This document shows, piece after piece, positions 52,674-62,048 of a DNA stretch of 64,000 bases. The position numbers were made by a program, and so were the translations under genes. The notes under the pieces were generated by a model, which was not told where the DNA came from, did no database searches, and was given only the letters and a program-made list of their open reading frames with translations. The first letter of the stretch is position 1. Each line of letters starts with the position of its first letter. The stretch is from a virus, in IMG/VR virus record IMGVR_UViG_3300030329_003698, positions 8,517 to 72,516 of that record. One strand, 5' to 3'.

Positions 52674-54342
52674 AAAAAAAAGAATCCTCTTGTGCAACGA
52701 GGCTTCATTCCTAAATACTGGTTATGCTACTTATGGCCGAGAGGTCATGAAAAGATGGCATGCGTCCGGTAAATACGATGTAGCAGAGCTATCTGTCTAT
52801 GCTCATCCGGCAGACGAGAGACTTAATGAAATACCGTGGCCTACATATCCAAACTCTCCGCTACCAAACAATTCAGAAGCATTCAACGAGTACCACTCCA
52901 TCCCAACCAACCAATTTGGAGAATGGAGATTTGAGGATGTCTGCTTAGACTTTAAACCTGATATCGTGGTAGATATCAGAGACTTCTGGATGCTGGAGTT
53001 TGAAGAGAGGTCGCCTTTTAGAGATCTGTTTTATTGGTTCATCATGCCCACCGTTGACGCAGAAGGGCAAAACGAGCAATGGTTGGCAACCTACGCAAAC
53101 GCTGACGTAGTCTTCACATATTCAGACTTTGCTGGCGAGACACTAAAACAAGAAAGCGGAGGGTGTATCAACTATGTTGGCACTGCTCCACCTTCAGCGG
53201 ACTCAGTATATCGACCGGCAGAAGATAGAGATGAACACAAAAAGCGCCTTGGTCTGAAACCAGAAACAAAGATCATCGGCACGGTGATGCGCAACCAGCG
53301 TAGAAAACTGTTCCCAGACCTATTCGAAACCTTTAGAAAGTTCCTAGATCTCACCGACAACCCAAACATCTTTCTATATTGCCATACAAGCTACCCTGAT
53401 GTTGGGTGGGATCTCCCAAAGCTGATAAAGAAGTTCGGCTTGGCCAGCAGGTTGTTATTCACCTATGTATGCGAAGAATGTAACTGGTGTTTTCCTTCGT
53501 TTTTTGTTGACTCTATCACAAGTTGTTCGAGGTGCGGTGGCCATAAGTGTGGTTTGTCGAACGTTAACAGAGGGGTTTCTACAGAATACCTTGCTGACAT
53601 CATGAACACGTTTGACCTGTATATACAGTACGCCAACAGCGAAGGGTTTGGTTTGCCGCAAGTGGAGGCGGCGGCCTGCGGAGTACCAGTCATGTCTGTT
53701 GACTACTCTGCTATGAGTAGCGCTGTTAGAAAAATAAATGGCACACCTATCCAGCTAAAGACAAAATATCTAGAACTGGAAACGGGATGTTATAGGGCCA
53801 TACCAGACAATGATTACACCGTTGAGAAACTGGTTGAATTCTTCAAACTAAGCAAAGAAGAGCAGCACGCCTTGGGGGACAACTCTAGAAAGGGTTTTGA
53901 GGAAAATTATTCCTATGACAAAACTGCTGAAATTTGGGAGAGAGAGTTTGACAACGCCCCCATAAGAGAGGGGATCTGGGATTCCCCACCCAAGCTACAT
54001 AATCCGTCTACGGAGATTCCTAAAAATTTAACAAACAAAGAGATTGCCAAGTGGTTGATAGTAAATGTCCTTGGCGATCCTTCTAAGCTGGATAGCTACA
54101 TGGAGGCTAGGCTAACCAGAGACCTGAACTACGGAGTCTTTATAGAAGGTACTGGTAGCCTGTATTTTAACGAAGATTGCTATGCTTACAACAAACCCTC
54201 GTTTCAGAAATTTGACGTTCAAGAGGCTTACAACCAGCTAGCCGGAATGAGAGGAAAAATTAACTACTGGGAGCAAAGAAGGCTTGGTCAAATTCAAGCT
54301 CCCAGACCGAAATGGATGCCCAACAATGTTCCCAGTATTTAA
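52663..54342 (+). CDS. GT4-type glycosyltransferase with inserted zinc ribbon
   Basis: 559 residues. The N-terminal Rossmann domain has CNEASFLNTGYATYGREVM. The donor-site region is ANSEGFGLPQVEAAACGVP. Between them (~residues 270-300) lies a four-to-six-cysteine zinc ribbon (CEECNWC ... SCSRCGGHKC), unusual in GT-B enzymes. The C-terminal ~120 residues are extra. It starts the second glycan cluster right after the sigma factor gene. Confidence 0.8.
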   Translation: MANRKKRILLCNEASFLNTGYATYGREVMKRWHASGKYDVAELSVYAHPADERLNEIPWPTYPNSPLPNNSEAFNEYHSIPTNQFGEWRFEDVCLDFKPDIVVDIRDFWMLEFEERSPFRDLFYWFIMPTVDAEGQNEQWLATYANADVVFTYSDFAGETLKQESGGCINYVGTAPPSADSVYRPAEDRDEHKKRLGLKPETKIIGTVMRNQRRKLFPDLFETFRKFLDLTDNPNIFLYCHTSYPDVGWDLPKLIKKFGLASRLLFTYVCEECNWCFPSFFVDSITSCSRCGGHKCGLSNVNRGVSTEYLADIMNTFDLYIQYANSEGFGLPQVEAAACGVPVMSVDYSAMSSAVRKINGTPIQLKTKYLELETGCYRAIPDNDYTVEKLVEFFKLSKEEQHALGDNSRKGFEENYSYDKTAEIWEREFDNAPIREGIWDSPPKLHNPSTEIPKNLTNKEIAKWLIVNVLGDPSKLDSYMEARLTRDLNYGVFIEGTGSLYFNEDCYAYNKPSFQKFDVQEAYNQLAGMRGKINYWEQRRLGQIQAPRPKWMPNNVPSI

Positions 54343-54610
54343 AAACAGAGCCGGATTTGAAATAACGTTCAATAATGAGGTTACAGTCTTTGTAGAATGG
54401 GATTCTTCCAGTGGTAACCTTGCCTCTGCGAGAGCTTCTCACTCTAAAGCTGGAGATTTACACGTCACAAGTTTTGAGAAAAAGTACACGGAAGGCAACT
54501 ACACTATTAAAGATTTGTCGCCTGAAGAGCTTCTTAAATTTTTGAACAAGTCTTGCAGCATGCGTTTTACAGAAGAGGGCGAACAGTGCGTAGCCTTTTT
54601 TGACTTTTAA
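54326..54610 (+). CDS. Small protein, unknown
   Basis: 94 residues from the ATG at 54326. Beta-rich (AGFEITFNNEVTVFVEWD), possibly a small jelly-roll or accessory domain. Overlaps the glycosyltransferase by 17 bases. Not recognised. Confidence 0.55.
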   Translation: MFPVFKNRAGFEITFNNEVTVFVEWDSSSGNLASARASHSKAGDLHVTSFEKKYTEGNYTIKDLSPEELLKFLNKSCSMRFTEEGEQCVAFFDF

Positions 54611-54623
54611 ATAGATAGAAGAA

Positions 54624-55754
54624 ATGAAAGTATTATTTATAGGCTGTTATAGAGATGGTACTGGCTGGGCAAAAGCAGCCGGTGACTATATTCTGGCAAT
54701 GGATGCCGCCGGAATAGATGTGGTGTGCAGACCTTTGAAGTTGAATGATAACAATATGCGAATCCATCCTAGATTGATGGAGTTAGAACAAAAAAGTCTT
54801 CGTGGTAGCGACATCTGTATTCAAAACCTTCTACCACACCACATGGATTACAATGGCTTGTTTGATAAAAACATAGCGCTTTATTTTACAGAAACCGATA
54901 GGTTTACGGAATCAACTTGGGCCAACAAAATCAATTTGATGGATGAGGCTTGGGTTGCTTGCAGCCAAATGGTGGAAGCCTCAGAGAGAAGCGGGGTTAA
55001 TGTACCTATAAAGGTTATCCCATGTGCGTCAGATGAAAACAAATATATGACGCCCAGACCAAAGCTACAGATACCAGAACTACAAGAAAAATTCTCCTTC
55101 TACTTTATTGGCGACAGTACAAGAAGAAAAAACCTTGTGGCCTTACTAAAAGCCTACCACCTAGAATTTGAGACGCACGAACAAGTCGCCCTTGTGGTAA
55201 AAACCACCAAGTATGGAGAACACCCAGACCAGACTCTAGAAAACCTTAAAAATATCTGCAACACGGTGAAGGCTAACCTCAAGCTGTACCCTTCATTGGA
55301 CAAATATAATTATGAACTATTAATCACTGAACACATATCTGAAGAAGAATTGAATAGCTTGCATGCCTCTTGCCACTGCTTTGTCATGCCTAGTTTCGGA
55401 GAAGCTTGGTGTATACCCGCCTTTGATGCCATGGGGTTTGGCAGCACGCCTATTTGCTCAGACGTGGGTGGCCCGAGAGACTTCTTACAAGACGCAGGTT
55501 TTTTGATTGAGTGTACCGAAGAACCAGTCTTTGGTATGACAGATACGTTTTCAGACATATATGTGGGTCGTGAAAACTGGTGGAGCATCAATATTAATTC
55601 TCTCAGGAAGAAGATGAGAGAAGTGTACGAATTGTGGAAAGATAACGGGACAGAGTACGCCGACTTGCAGGATAGAGGCTTGCAGAGAGCCAAAGAGTAT
55701 TCCTATGAGAAGGTCGGACAAATGATCAAGCGGGAGCTAGAGAATGCCAGTTAA
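54624..55754 (+). CDS. Glycosyltransferase, GT-B fold (GT4-like)
   Basis: 376 residues. FIGCYRDGTGWAKAAGDYI, FTETDRF, FYFIGDSTRRKNLVALLKAY and PSFGEAWCIPAFDAMGFG give the usual two-domain GT4 layout. It ends overlapping the next glycosyltransferase. Confidence 0.85.
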   Translation: MKVLFIGCYRDGTGWAKAAGDYILAMDAAGIDVVCRPLKLNDNNMRIHPRLMELEQKSLRGSDICIQNLLPHHMDYNGLFDKNIALYFTETDRFTESTWANKINLMDEAWVACSQMVEASERSGVNVPIKVIPCASDENKYMTPRPKLQIPELQEKFSFYFIGDSTRRKNLVALLKAYHLEFETHEQVALVVKTTKYGEHPDQTLENLKNICNTVKANLKLYPSLDKYNYELLITEHISEEELNSLHASCHCFVMPSFGEAWCIPAFDAMGFGSTPICSDVGGPRDFLQDAGFLIECTEEPVFGMTDTFSDIYVGRENWWSININSLRKKMREVYELWKDNGTEYADLQDRGLQRAKEYSYEKVGQMIKRELENAS

Positions 55755-56742
55755 TCCAGTCTCTTCTATTACAAGAGCGGCTACTAGGTCTCCAGACGAA
55801 CCGCTAAATGTTCTAACCTTCGTGACACACGAAAGATATGAACCCAACCTCTGTAGAACGAACCACAACTTCTACGCTATCACTGGACAGGGAATAAGAA
55901 ACTGGAACACCCAATACGCACCCATTCCAAAAAACTACCATATATTGGATGGGCGGCTTGAAGAAGAACAAGTCCCAGTTCATTTGGATATAGACGTTGT
56001 TCTTTGTCAAAATGTAATGGCTCATTACCCACTCGCTCACCAGTTTGCCCAAATGCACCGGCTACCGTTGGTTAACCTGTGGCATCTACTACCCCCTACA
56101 GACTGGAGCAAAGAAGAGTTCGACTACTTCACCAGTCTAGATGCAGATGTCGATGTGTTTATTTCTGAATACAACAAGGAAGTATGGAACAAACCCAACG
56201 GGAAGGTGATATATCATGGTATGGATACAGACTTCTGGAAGCCGTCGCAGGTAGAAAGAAAACAACAGGCTCTGTCTGTGGTAAACGATTGGATCAACAG
56301 AGATTGGTGTTGTGGTTTTAGTATCTGGGATAGAGTAACCCAAAACTTACCAACATACGTTATAGGCGATACTCCGGGCTTGTCTAAGCCAGCAGAATCT
56401 CTTGAAGAATTGAGAGACTCTTATTGTGAATCACAGGTGTTTATCAACACATCAACACATTCTCCCATACCTTGTTCCTTGCTTGAAGCTATGTCGTGTG
56501 GGTGTGCGGTAGTTTCTACTGCAACGTGTCTGATCCCAGAGGTGATAGAAAACGGAGTCAATGGGTTTTTGTCAAACGACGAAGACGAACTAAGACAGTA
56601 TACAGTTGACCTTTTGAATGACCCGGAACTCGCGGCTAAAGTGGGTCAGGAAGCCAGAAAGACAATTGAAAATATGTTCAACATGGACAGATTTGTCTCA
56701 GAGTGGGACGATATATTGAGAGGCGTTGCAGATTATGCATGA
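55744..56742 (+). CDS. Glycosyltransferase, GT-B fold (GT4-like)
   Basis: 332 residues. The donor motif is SPIPCSLLEAMSCGCAVVST with VIENGVNGFL next, a typical GT4 C-terminus. The N-terminus is shorter than usual. It overlaps a methyltransferase-like gene by 8 bases. Confidence 0.82.
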   Translation: MPVNPVSSITRAATRSPDEPLNVLTFVTHERYEPNLCRTNHNFYAITGQGIRNWNTQYAPIPKNYHILDGRLEEEQVPVHLDIDVVLCQNVMAHYPLAHQFAQMHRLPLVNLWHLLPPTDWSKEEFDYFTSLDADVDVFISEYNKEVWNKPNGKVIYHGMDTDFWKPSQVERKQQALSVVNDWINRDWCCGFSIWDRVTQNLPTYVIGDTPGLSKPAESLEELRDSYCESQVFINTSTHSPIPCSLLEAMSCGCAVVSTATCLIPEVIENGVNGFLSNDEDELRQYTVDLLNDPELAAKVGQEARKTIENMFNMDRFVSEWDDILRGVADYA

Positions 56743-57457
56743 AGATAAAATACATTCTTTGTTGTATAAGTTTAGAACATTTGGTATAATCTCTCATTGG
56801 ATGCCCAACGCAATAGGGTTGTGGCCCAACGAACAAGAGTGCATACTGTGGCTCTCTCTGAATTCTGACCCTAAAGCAAACTGGATGGAGATAGGGTCTT
56901 TTTGTGGGGGTTCAGCAGTTCTTTTATGTCTTGCTAGAAGGCTTGTTGGAGGCCAACCAAGCGTCTATTCCGTAGACATGGATTTTGAAGCCTATGGAAT
57001 GTTTGATAATAATGTGTATAACAAGGGAGGATTTGCTGATCTGTCTAAAAAAATAGAATGTGACAGCAGCGATCTATCTTCGTATTATAGTGGAGACCCT
57101 CTCAGCTTTGTATTTATAGATGGTTTTCATTCTTTCAAACAGGTCGTAAAAGATTTTGAAACTGTGAAGCCATGGCTAACAAAAGATGCTATTGTTGCTT
57201 TTCACGATATATCTCCAGACCTTGAGTCGAGAGTGGAGACAGAGTACGACTACGAAGAGCTTTTTCAGAGAGAAGACGAAGACTTTATGCTGGATGAAGC
57301 TGTAGCATATATATTACAAAACAACGACGATTTCCAGTTAATGGATATTCCCGTCAAAAAACAAATTAGACACTTTGAGGAAACTGGTAGACGATCTTGG
57401 GTGAGAGGAAAAACCAGCCCCTTCAACGCCGTTGGCGCAATCAGGAGAATAGGATGA
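56735..57457 (+). CDS. Class I SAM methyltransferase (CmcI-like)
   Basis: 240 residues from the ATG at 56735. WMEIGSFCGGSAVLLC is motif I; VYSVDMDF and FVFIDGFHSF match CmcI/cephalosporin-hydroxylase-type methyltransferases found in glycan loci. It may methylate a sugar or a cap group. Confidence 0.78.
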   Translation: MHEDKIHSLLYKFRTFGIISHWMPNAIGLWPNEQECILWLSLNSDPKANWMEIGSFCGGSAVLLCLARRLVGGQPSVYSVDMDFEAYGMFDNNVYNKGGFADLSKKIECDSSDLSSYYSGDPLSFVFIDGFHSFKQVVKDFETVKPWLTKDAIVAFHDISPDLESRVETEYDYEELFQREDEDFMLDEAVAYILQNNDDFQLMDIPVKKQIRHFEETGRRSWVRGKTSPFNAVGAIRRIG

Positions 57458-57924
57458 AAGTTAATCTAATGTGGGGTCAAGGACACCCTCTATCTGGATA
57501 TCTAAACGTAGACCCTCACACATACGGTGTAGAAGGGGTAAACACCGGAGATGTGACAGATCTAGATGGTTATGTAAATGACTCTGAGGCAACAGAAATA
57601 TTAGCATTGGATATCATAGATTTTTTGCCACTGGACATTGCCGGAAAGGCTATTCATAACTGGGTTCAAAAATTGAGGCACGGGGGAAGGATCGTCGTTG
57701 GAGGAACAGACGTGGCTCTTGTCTGTATGATGTTCAACAAGAAGGAGATGGATCTTACAGAATTTAATAAGATCATGCACGGCGAACAGACCGCAGGTTG
57801 GGACTTTAAAGCCAGTCACCTTAGCATAAAAGAGCTTGCAGAATTACTAGAGGGTCTTGGGCTGAAGATCTTAAAAAAGAGGCACTCTAAATTCAAAATG
57901 TCGGTGGAGGCACAGAGACCATGA
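57454..57924 (+). CDS. Methyltransferase-like protein
   Basis: 156 residues from the ATG at 57454 (AGGAG upstream). SGYLNVDPHT and HNWVQKLRHGGRIVVGGTD recall the C-terminal part of class I methyltransferases; the glycine-rich SAM motif is not clear. Function uncertain. Confidence 0.6.
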   Translation: MKVNLMWGQGHPLSGYLNVDPHTYGVEGVNTGDVTDLDGYVNDSEATEILALDIIDFLPLDIAGKAIHNWVQKLRHGGRIVVGGTDVALVCMMFNKKEMDLTEFNKIMHGEQTAGWDFKASHLSIKELAELLEGLGLKILKKRHSKFKMSVEAQRP

Positions 57925-58715
57925 CCAACGAAAAAGAAAAAGTAATCATGTCCTGCAAAGGATGTGTGTTCGCAAACAAAATCGGTATCACTCAGGTGGG
58001 GTGTGATCTAAATAATATAGAAACATTTAGGGATTCTGGAACCAACGTTGTTGAAGGATACGACGATGACGAGGAGTTCTACATCATCGAAAGATTGTGT
58101 CAATTTTACAGAGATGAAAACTGGTCTAAAAATGTTTCAGACCCCAAACAACAAGTGGAAAAAGAAGTAGAGATTTCCTGCGGATTTATTATACTTCACG
58201 AATATGGAAAACCTTTGGATGACATAAAGGATACATTCAAGGGGATACAACAACAAGAAGTGGCTCCGAGATATGTGACCCTTGTTGTATCAAAAAAAGA
58301 AGACAACCCCTTCAACATAAGGCATGTATGCCACGAGCATTTTGATTACCCAAACGTAGAAAAAAACATACCATTTAATATTGTAACAATGCTTAACTTA
58401 GATGCCACAGATCTAGAAATGGTAGATGAAGCTTTTGAAAAATCTCTAAATGGATACTACGTTATTTTTAGATCTGGGCAAAAAATTCCTCAGAACCTTA
58501 CAGCTAAACTGAACGAATCCGTAAACACAAAACTAGATCAACTCAGTATGGTCAGAGCCAAGGATGATAAAATGAATGGGTTGACCGTACAGTGTGTGGT
58601 TCACAAGTTCTTGGCAGGAAACAGGACTCTTCCTCTGGAAGAGAAGATTGAAATATTCGCAGAGGAAACAAAGAGAACCTCTTTCATAAAAGACTGGGAT
58701 GAAGTATATGGATAA
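57921..58715 (+). CDS. Cysteine-motif protein of the glycan cluster
   Basis: 264 residues. N-terminal cysteines (SCKGCVFA, VGC, RLCQF) could bind a metal or Fe-S. The central part (ISCGFIILHEYGKPLDDI, PRYVTLVVSKKEDNP) recalls a GT-A fold. Overlaps the next glycosyltransferase start by 17 bases. No firm family. Confidence 0.55.
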   Translation: MTNEKEKVIMSCKGCVFANKIGITQVGCDLNNIETFRDSGTNVVEGYDDDEEFYIIERLCQFYRDENWSKNVSDPKQQVEKEVEISCGFIILHEYGKPLDDIKDTFKGIQQQEVAPRYVTLVVSKKEDNPFNIRHVCHEHFDYPNVEKNIPFNIVTMLNLDATDLEMVDEAFEKSLNGYYVIFRSGQKIPQNLTAKLNESVNTKLDQLSMVRAKDDKMNGLTVQCVVHKFLAGNRTLPLEEKIEIFAEETKRTSFIKDWDEVYG

Positions 58716-59529
58716 CCTCCCGTTAATCACCATTGTTATTGCTAACTATAACTATGGACAATATATCAACACAGCTATAGGCAGTGCGCTAAATCAAGAT
58801 TATCCGGGGCCACTGCAAATCTGTGTTGTTGATGATGGGTCAACTGATGATTCTTGGGAGAAGATTCAAAATATAGTAGACACAGACACAACAAAAAAGG
58901 ACGATCTAGAGATAGCAGAAAAGGTTATAGTCCGTCCCGATGGCTGTGAGATTAACGTTATAGCTATCAAAAGACCGAATGGTGGAGCCAGCGTGGCTAG
59001 GAACACCGCCATCAACTACGCATGGGAAGAGACCAGCGCTTTCGCCATTCTTGACGCAGACGATGAATACTATCCTAACAAAGTTTCAAAAATGGTTAGG
59101 AAGATGATGGACGACCCATCGAGAATTGGCGTCGTTTATGCAGATTATGAAATCCACGATCACAACAGTGGAAAAGTCGTAAGAGAGTTTAAACAGCCAT
59201 ATAATAGAAACGTGCTGATGAACGAGTGTATTGTTCATAGTAATGCGTTGATCAGCAAACGAGCGTTCTCAGCAGTCAAAGAAGAGAGAGGGTTCTACGA
59301 CCCCAATCTGCATGGTCCGGGCGGTGGAGAATTTATTGGTTGCGCTGAAGATTACGATCTTTGGATAAGGATCAGTGAGCAGTTTATGATAGTGCATATC
59401 CCAGAATCACTAGCTGTGGCCAACATAACTGGATTAAATCAAACAACGAATGTCAATCCTGAAGTGTTTAGTAAGAACTGGCATTACATAATGTCGAAAG
59501 TTAAAAACAGACTTAATGCCCAAAAATAA
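58699..59529 (+). CDS. Family GT2 glycosyltransferase
   Basis: 276 residues. ITIVIANYNYGQYINTAIGSAL, VDDGSTDDSW, GGASVARNTAI and ILDADDEYY (D-x-D) are a perfect GT2 set. GGGEFIGCAEDYDLWIRI supplies the C-terminal acceptor/catalytic Asp motif. Inverting transferase using a nucleotide sugar. The start could be 58708. Confidence 0.92.
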   Translation: MKYMDNLPLITIVIANYNYGQYINTAIGSALNQDYPGPLQICVVDDGSTDDSWEKIQNIVDTDTTKKDDLEIAEKVIVRPDGCEINVIAIKRPNGGASVARNTAINYAWEETSAFAILDADDEYYPNKVSKMVRKMMDDPSRIGVVYADYEIHDHNSGKVVREFKQPYNRNVLMNECIVHSNALISKRAFSAVKEERGFYDPNLHGPGGGEFIGCAEDYDLWIRISEQFMIVHIPESLAVANITGLNQTTNVNPEVFSKNWHYIMSKVKNRLNAQK

Positions 59530-60253
59530 TTCTAGATTTACAGTTCCAGCAAAGAAAACTGCGTCTGGAACAGCAAAACATGATAAGCTTACTGTTATCA
59601 TACCTGTGGCGGGAATGGGACACAGGATGAAATCGTATGGCCCGAAGTGTCTATTCCCAACCTCTAAAAACAGAACAATCATTGAACGATTGATTGGTAA
59701 TGTAAAAAAAGTTTTTCCTTACTCTGAGATAATTGTCGTAGTGGGCTTCGAGGCAAATAAAATAATTAGCACTCTACCATCTCATGTAAGGGTAGTAGAA
59801 AACCAACTATACGAAGAAACAAATATTGTAGAAAGTCTCAGGCTTGCTCTAAACAACTCGGTGCATGATAATATATTAATTATCCACGGAGATCTAATCT
59901 TTAATGTATATACCTTACACGGTATAACTTCCGATAGCTCATGCGCCATTGTTGATACCAAAGATAGATTTGGAAAAAACGAAATAGGCGTCAATATTTT
60001 TGAAAACAAGATAACAAATTTTTCGTATGGCCTACAAAATAAATGGGCGCAGATAATATATCTAACAGGACATGAGCTTGAGATATTTAAGAGCCTTTGT
60101 TCTGAGAGAGACAAAAATAAGATGTATATGTTTGAAATACTAAACATGGTTATAGATAAAAACGGATTAATAGAAGCAAGAGAACCAAAAGGTATGCAAA
60201 TACTAGAAGTGGATTCTCTTAAAGATCTTCCAAATTGGGGAAAATCTGTATGA
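59516..60253 (+). CDS. Sugar-1-phosphate nucleotidyltransferase-like
   Basis: 245 residues. VIIPVAGMGHRMKSYGPKCL is the G-x-G-x-R-x9-K nucleotide-binding signature. IIHGDLIFNVYT holds the metal Asp. It probably makes NDP-sugar or a CDP-alcohol for the cluster. Short lead of ~22 residues. Confidence 0.85.
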   Translation: MPKNNSRFTVPAKKTASGTAKHDKLTVIIPVAGMGHRMKSYGPKCLFPTSKNRTIIERLIGNVKKVFPYSEIIVVVGFEANKIISTLPSHVRVVENQLYEETNIVESLRLALNNSVHDNILIIHGDLIFNVYTLHGITSDSSCAIVDTKDRFGKNEIGVNIFENKITNFSYGLQNKWAQIIYLTGHELEIFKSLCSERDKNKMYMFEILNMVIDKNGLIEAREPKGMQILEVDSLKDLPNWGKSV

Positions 60254-61311
60254 AGATAATGATTTCAAGCGACGGCCCACACGCCCACTTCTTCATAAGA
60301 ACAGGATGGGCTAGAGTTCTCTCTGCTCTGGGACACAATGTACAACTTTGGGATATCCAAGAAAAGAATCCGTTCGACGCTTTTGACGAGTTTGAACCGG
60401 ACATGTTCTTTGGGCAAACATACAATCTTAATAACTCCCTTTTCAAATGTATAAAAGAACGCCCACACCTCAAAGTCATGATGAAGGCTGCGGATTGGGG
60501 CGATATGCAAAAGGAAATAGACCCAGAAAAGTACGGAGTTTTGTTTGCCACCGAAGATGAAAAAAAATTAGTCGAAGCTCTCAAAGAGCAGACCGGAAAA
60601 CCAGACTTCTTGCACATCTATTATCCAGAGTCCTGTGTTGATTCTACGCACAACGGATGGAAAGAGGCGGGATGCAGGACTGTGTCGGTGATGAACGGCG
60701 CTGATCTCTTTGTGTATGCTGGGGGGAATAGAAAGCCGCAGTATGAATGCGATGTATCTTTTGTTGGCGGGTATTGGCCATACAAAGCCCAAAATATGGA
60801 TAAGTATCTGATGCCATTGACACATCCTGTTGGCAAATACAATGTTAAATTTTTTGGAAACCAAGGGTGGCCCGGATGTCATTACATGGGGTGGATTCCA
60901 GACGAAGAAGTCAAACACCTGATGAAGTCCTCAAAAATCTGTCCAAACATCAGCGAACCACACGCAACAGAATTTGGTTTTGATGTAAACGAAAGAACTT
61001 TCAAAATATTAGCCAACGAGTGTTTTTGCATCTCAGATTATGTTGAATCGATGGCAAAGGAAGTGTACACAAACGACGAAGTTGTTTTTGCCAAAACACC
61101 AGAAGAGTTTCACGAACTCGTACACCACTTTGTTAAATATCCAGACGAAAGAATCCCCTATATGAAAAGGGGATACCAAACCGTGATGAATAATCACACA
61201 TACTTCCATAGGGTGTCAAAAATGCTTGAGGAATTTGACATGCCGGAGGAAGCAGAGAGATGCTTAGATATGTATGCGAAAGTTAAGCCAGAGATAGGCG
61301 TGGTAGCTTGA
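60250..61311 (+). CDS. CgeB-like glycosyltransferase
   Basis: 353 residues from the ATG at 60250. GPHAHFFIRTGWARVLSAL, CDVSFVGGYWPYK, NISEPHATEFGFDVNERTFKI and CFCISDYVESM recall CgeB-type GT-B enzymes. Overlaps neighbours at both ends. Confidence 0.75.
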   Translation: MKIMISSDGPHAHFFIRTGWARVLSALGHNVQLWDIQEKNPFDAFDEFEPDMFFGQTYNLNNSLFKCIKERPHLKVMMKAADWGDMQKEIDPEKYGVLFATEDEKKLVEALKEQTGKPDFLHIYYPESCVDSTHNGWKEAGCRTVSVMNGADLFVYAGGNRKPQYECDVSFVGGYWPYKAQNMDKYLMPLTHPVGKYNVKFFGNQGWPGCHYMGWIPDEEVKHLMKSSKICPNISEPHATEFGFDVNERTFKILANECFCISDYVESMAKEVYTNDEVVFAKTPEEFHELVHHFVKYPDERIPYMKRGYQTVMNNHTYFHRVSKMLEEFDMPEEAERCLDMYAKVKPEIGVVA

Positions 61312-62048
61312 ATTTTACATTCGGTATAGTTACATATAGTGGACACGATGGCAAAGATAACGTTGTCAAAGTCAACAATATTATTGACGCTATTGAAAGC
61401 GAAAACATACCTGAATATGAAATAATTGTTGTTGGAGATTTTGCGTGGCAGAGAAAAAACACGCGGGTAATCAAGTTTGACGAGACGGTGAAAAAGGGTT
61501 GGATAACTCGCAAAAAAAATATCATTACAGAAGAAGCCAAGAATGACATTGTGGTCTACACACACGATTACATTGCGCCAGTGAAAGGATTTTACAAAGG
61601 CTGGCTAAAGTTTGGAGAGGACTGGGACATTGCGATGAACGTGGTATTAAATGGGGATGGAACAAGGTACAGAGATTGGGTAGTCTTAGATGACCCACTC
61701 GTAAAGCCCGGATGGGTTCAACAAGAGCCTTGGTGTCCCCCGGAAGGTAAAATCAGAGAAGGAAGATCATTCTTTCCTTCCTATGAATATAAAAACACGC
61801 GGCGCATGTATATTTCTGGTGGCTATTGGGTGGCCAAAAAGAAAGTTATGGAAGAAGAACCTCTGGACGAGAGTATTGTTTGGGGGCAAGCTGAAGATGT
61901 CGAGTGGTCAGACAGAGTTCGTTCAAAGTACAAGTACGTGATGAACACATATTCTGCGGTGCAGCTAGACCACTACAAAGACCCCATTCTTCCGGTGTTT
62001 GATTACAGCATGATGAGTCAACGGTACGCGACGAAAGATCTGGTATGA
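61308..62048 (+). CDS. Glycosyltransferase-like protein (GT-A)
   Basis: 246 residues, TTG start overlapping the upstream stop. NFTFGIVTYSGHDGKDN, YEIIVVGDF and VVYTHDYIAP resemble GT-A enzymes; GGYWVAKKKVMEEEPLDES and AEDVEWSDRV are typical acceptor-side motifs. Donor unknown. Confidence 0.75.
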   Translation: MNFTFGIVTYSGHDGKDNVVKVNNIIDAIESENIPEYEIIVVGDFAWQRKNTRVIKFDETVKKGWITRKKNIITEEAKNDIVVYTHDYIAPVKGFYKGWLKFGEDWDIAMNVVLNGDGTRYRDWVVLDDPLVKPGWVQQEPWCPPEGKIREGRSFFPSYEYKNTRRMYISGGYWVAKKKVMEEEPLDESIVWGQAEDVEWSDRVRSKYKYVMNTYSAVQLDHYKDPILPVFDYSMMSQRYATKDLV

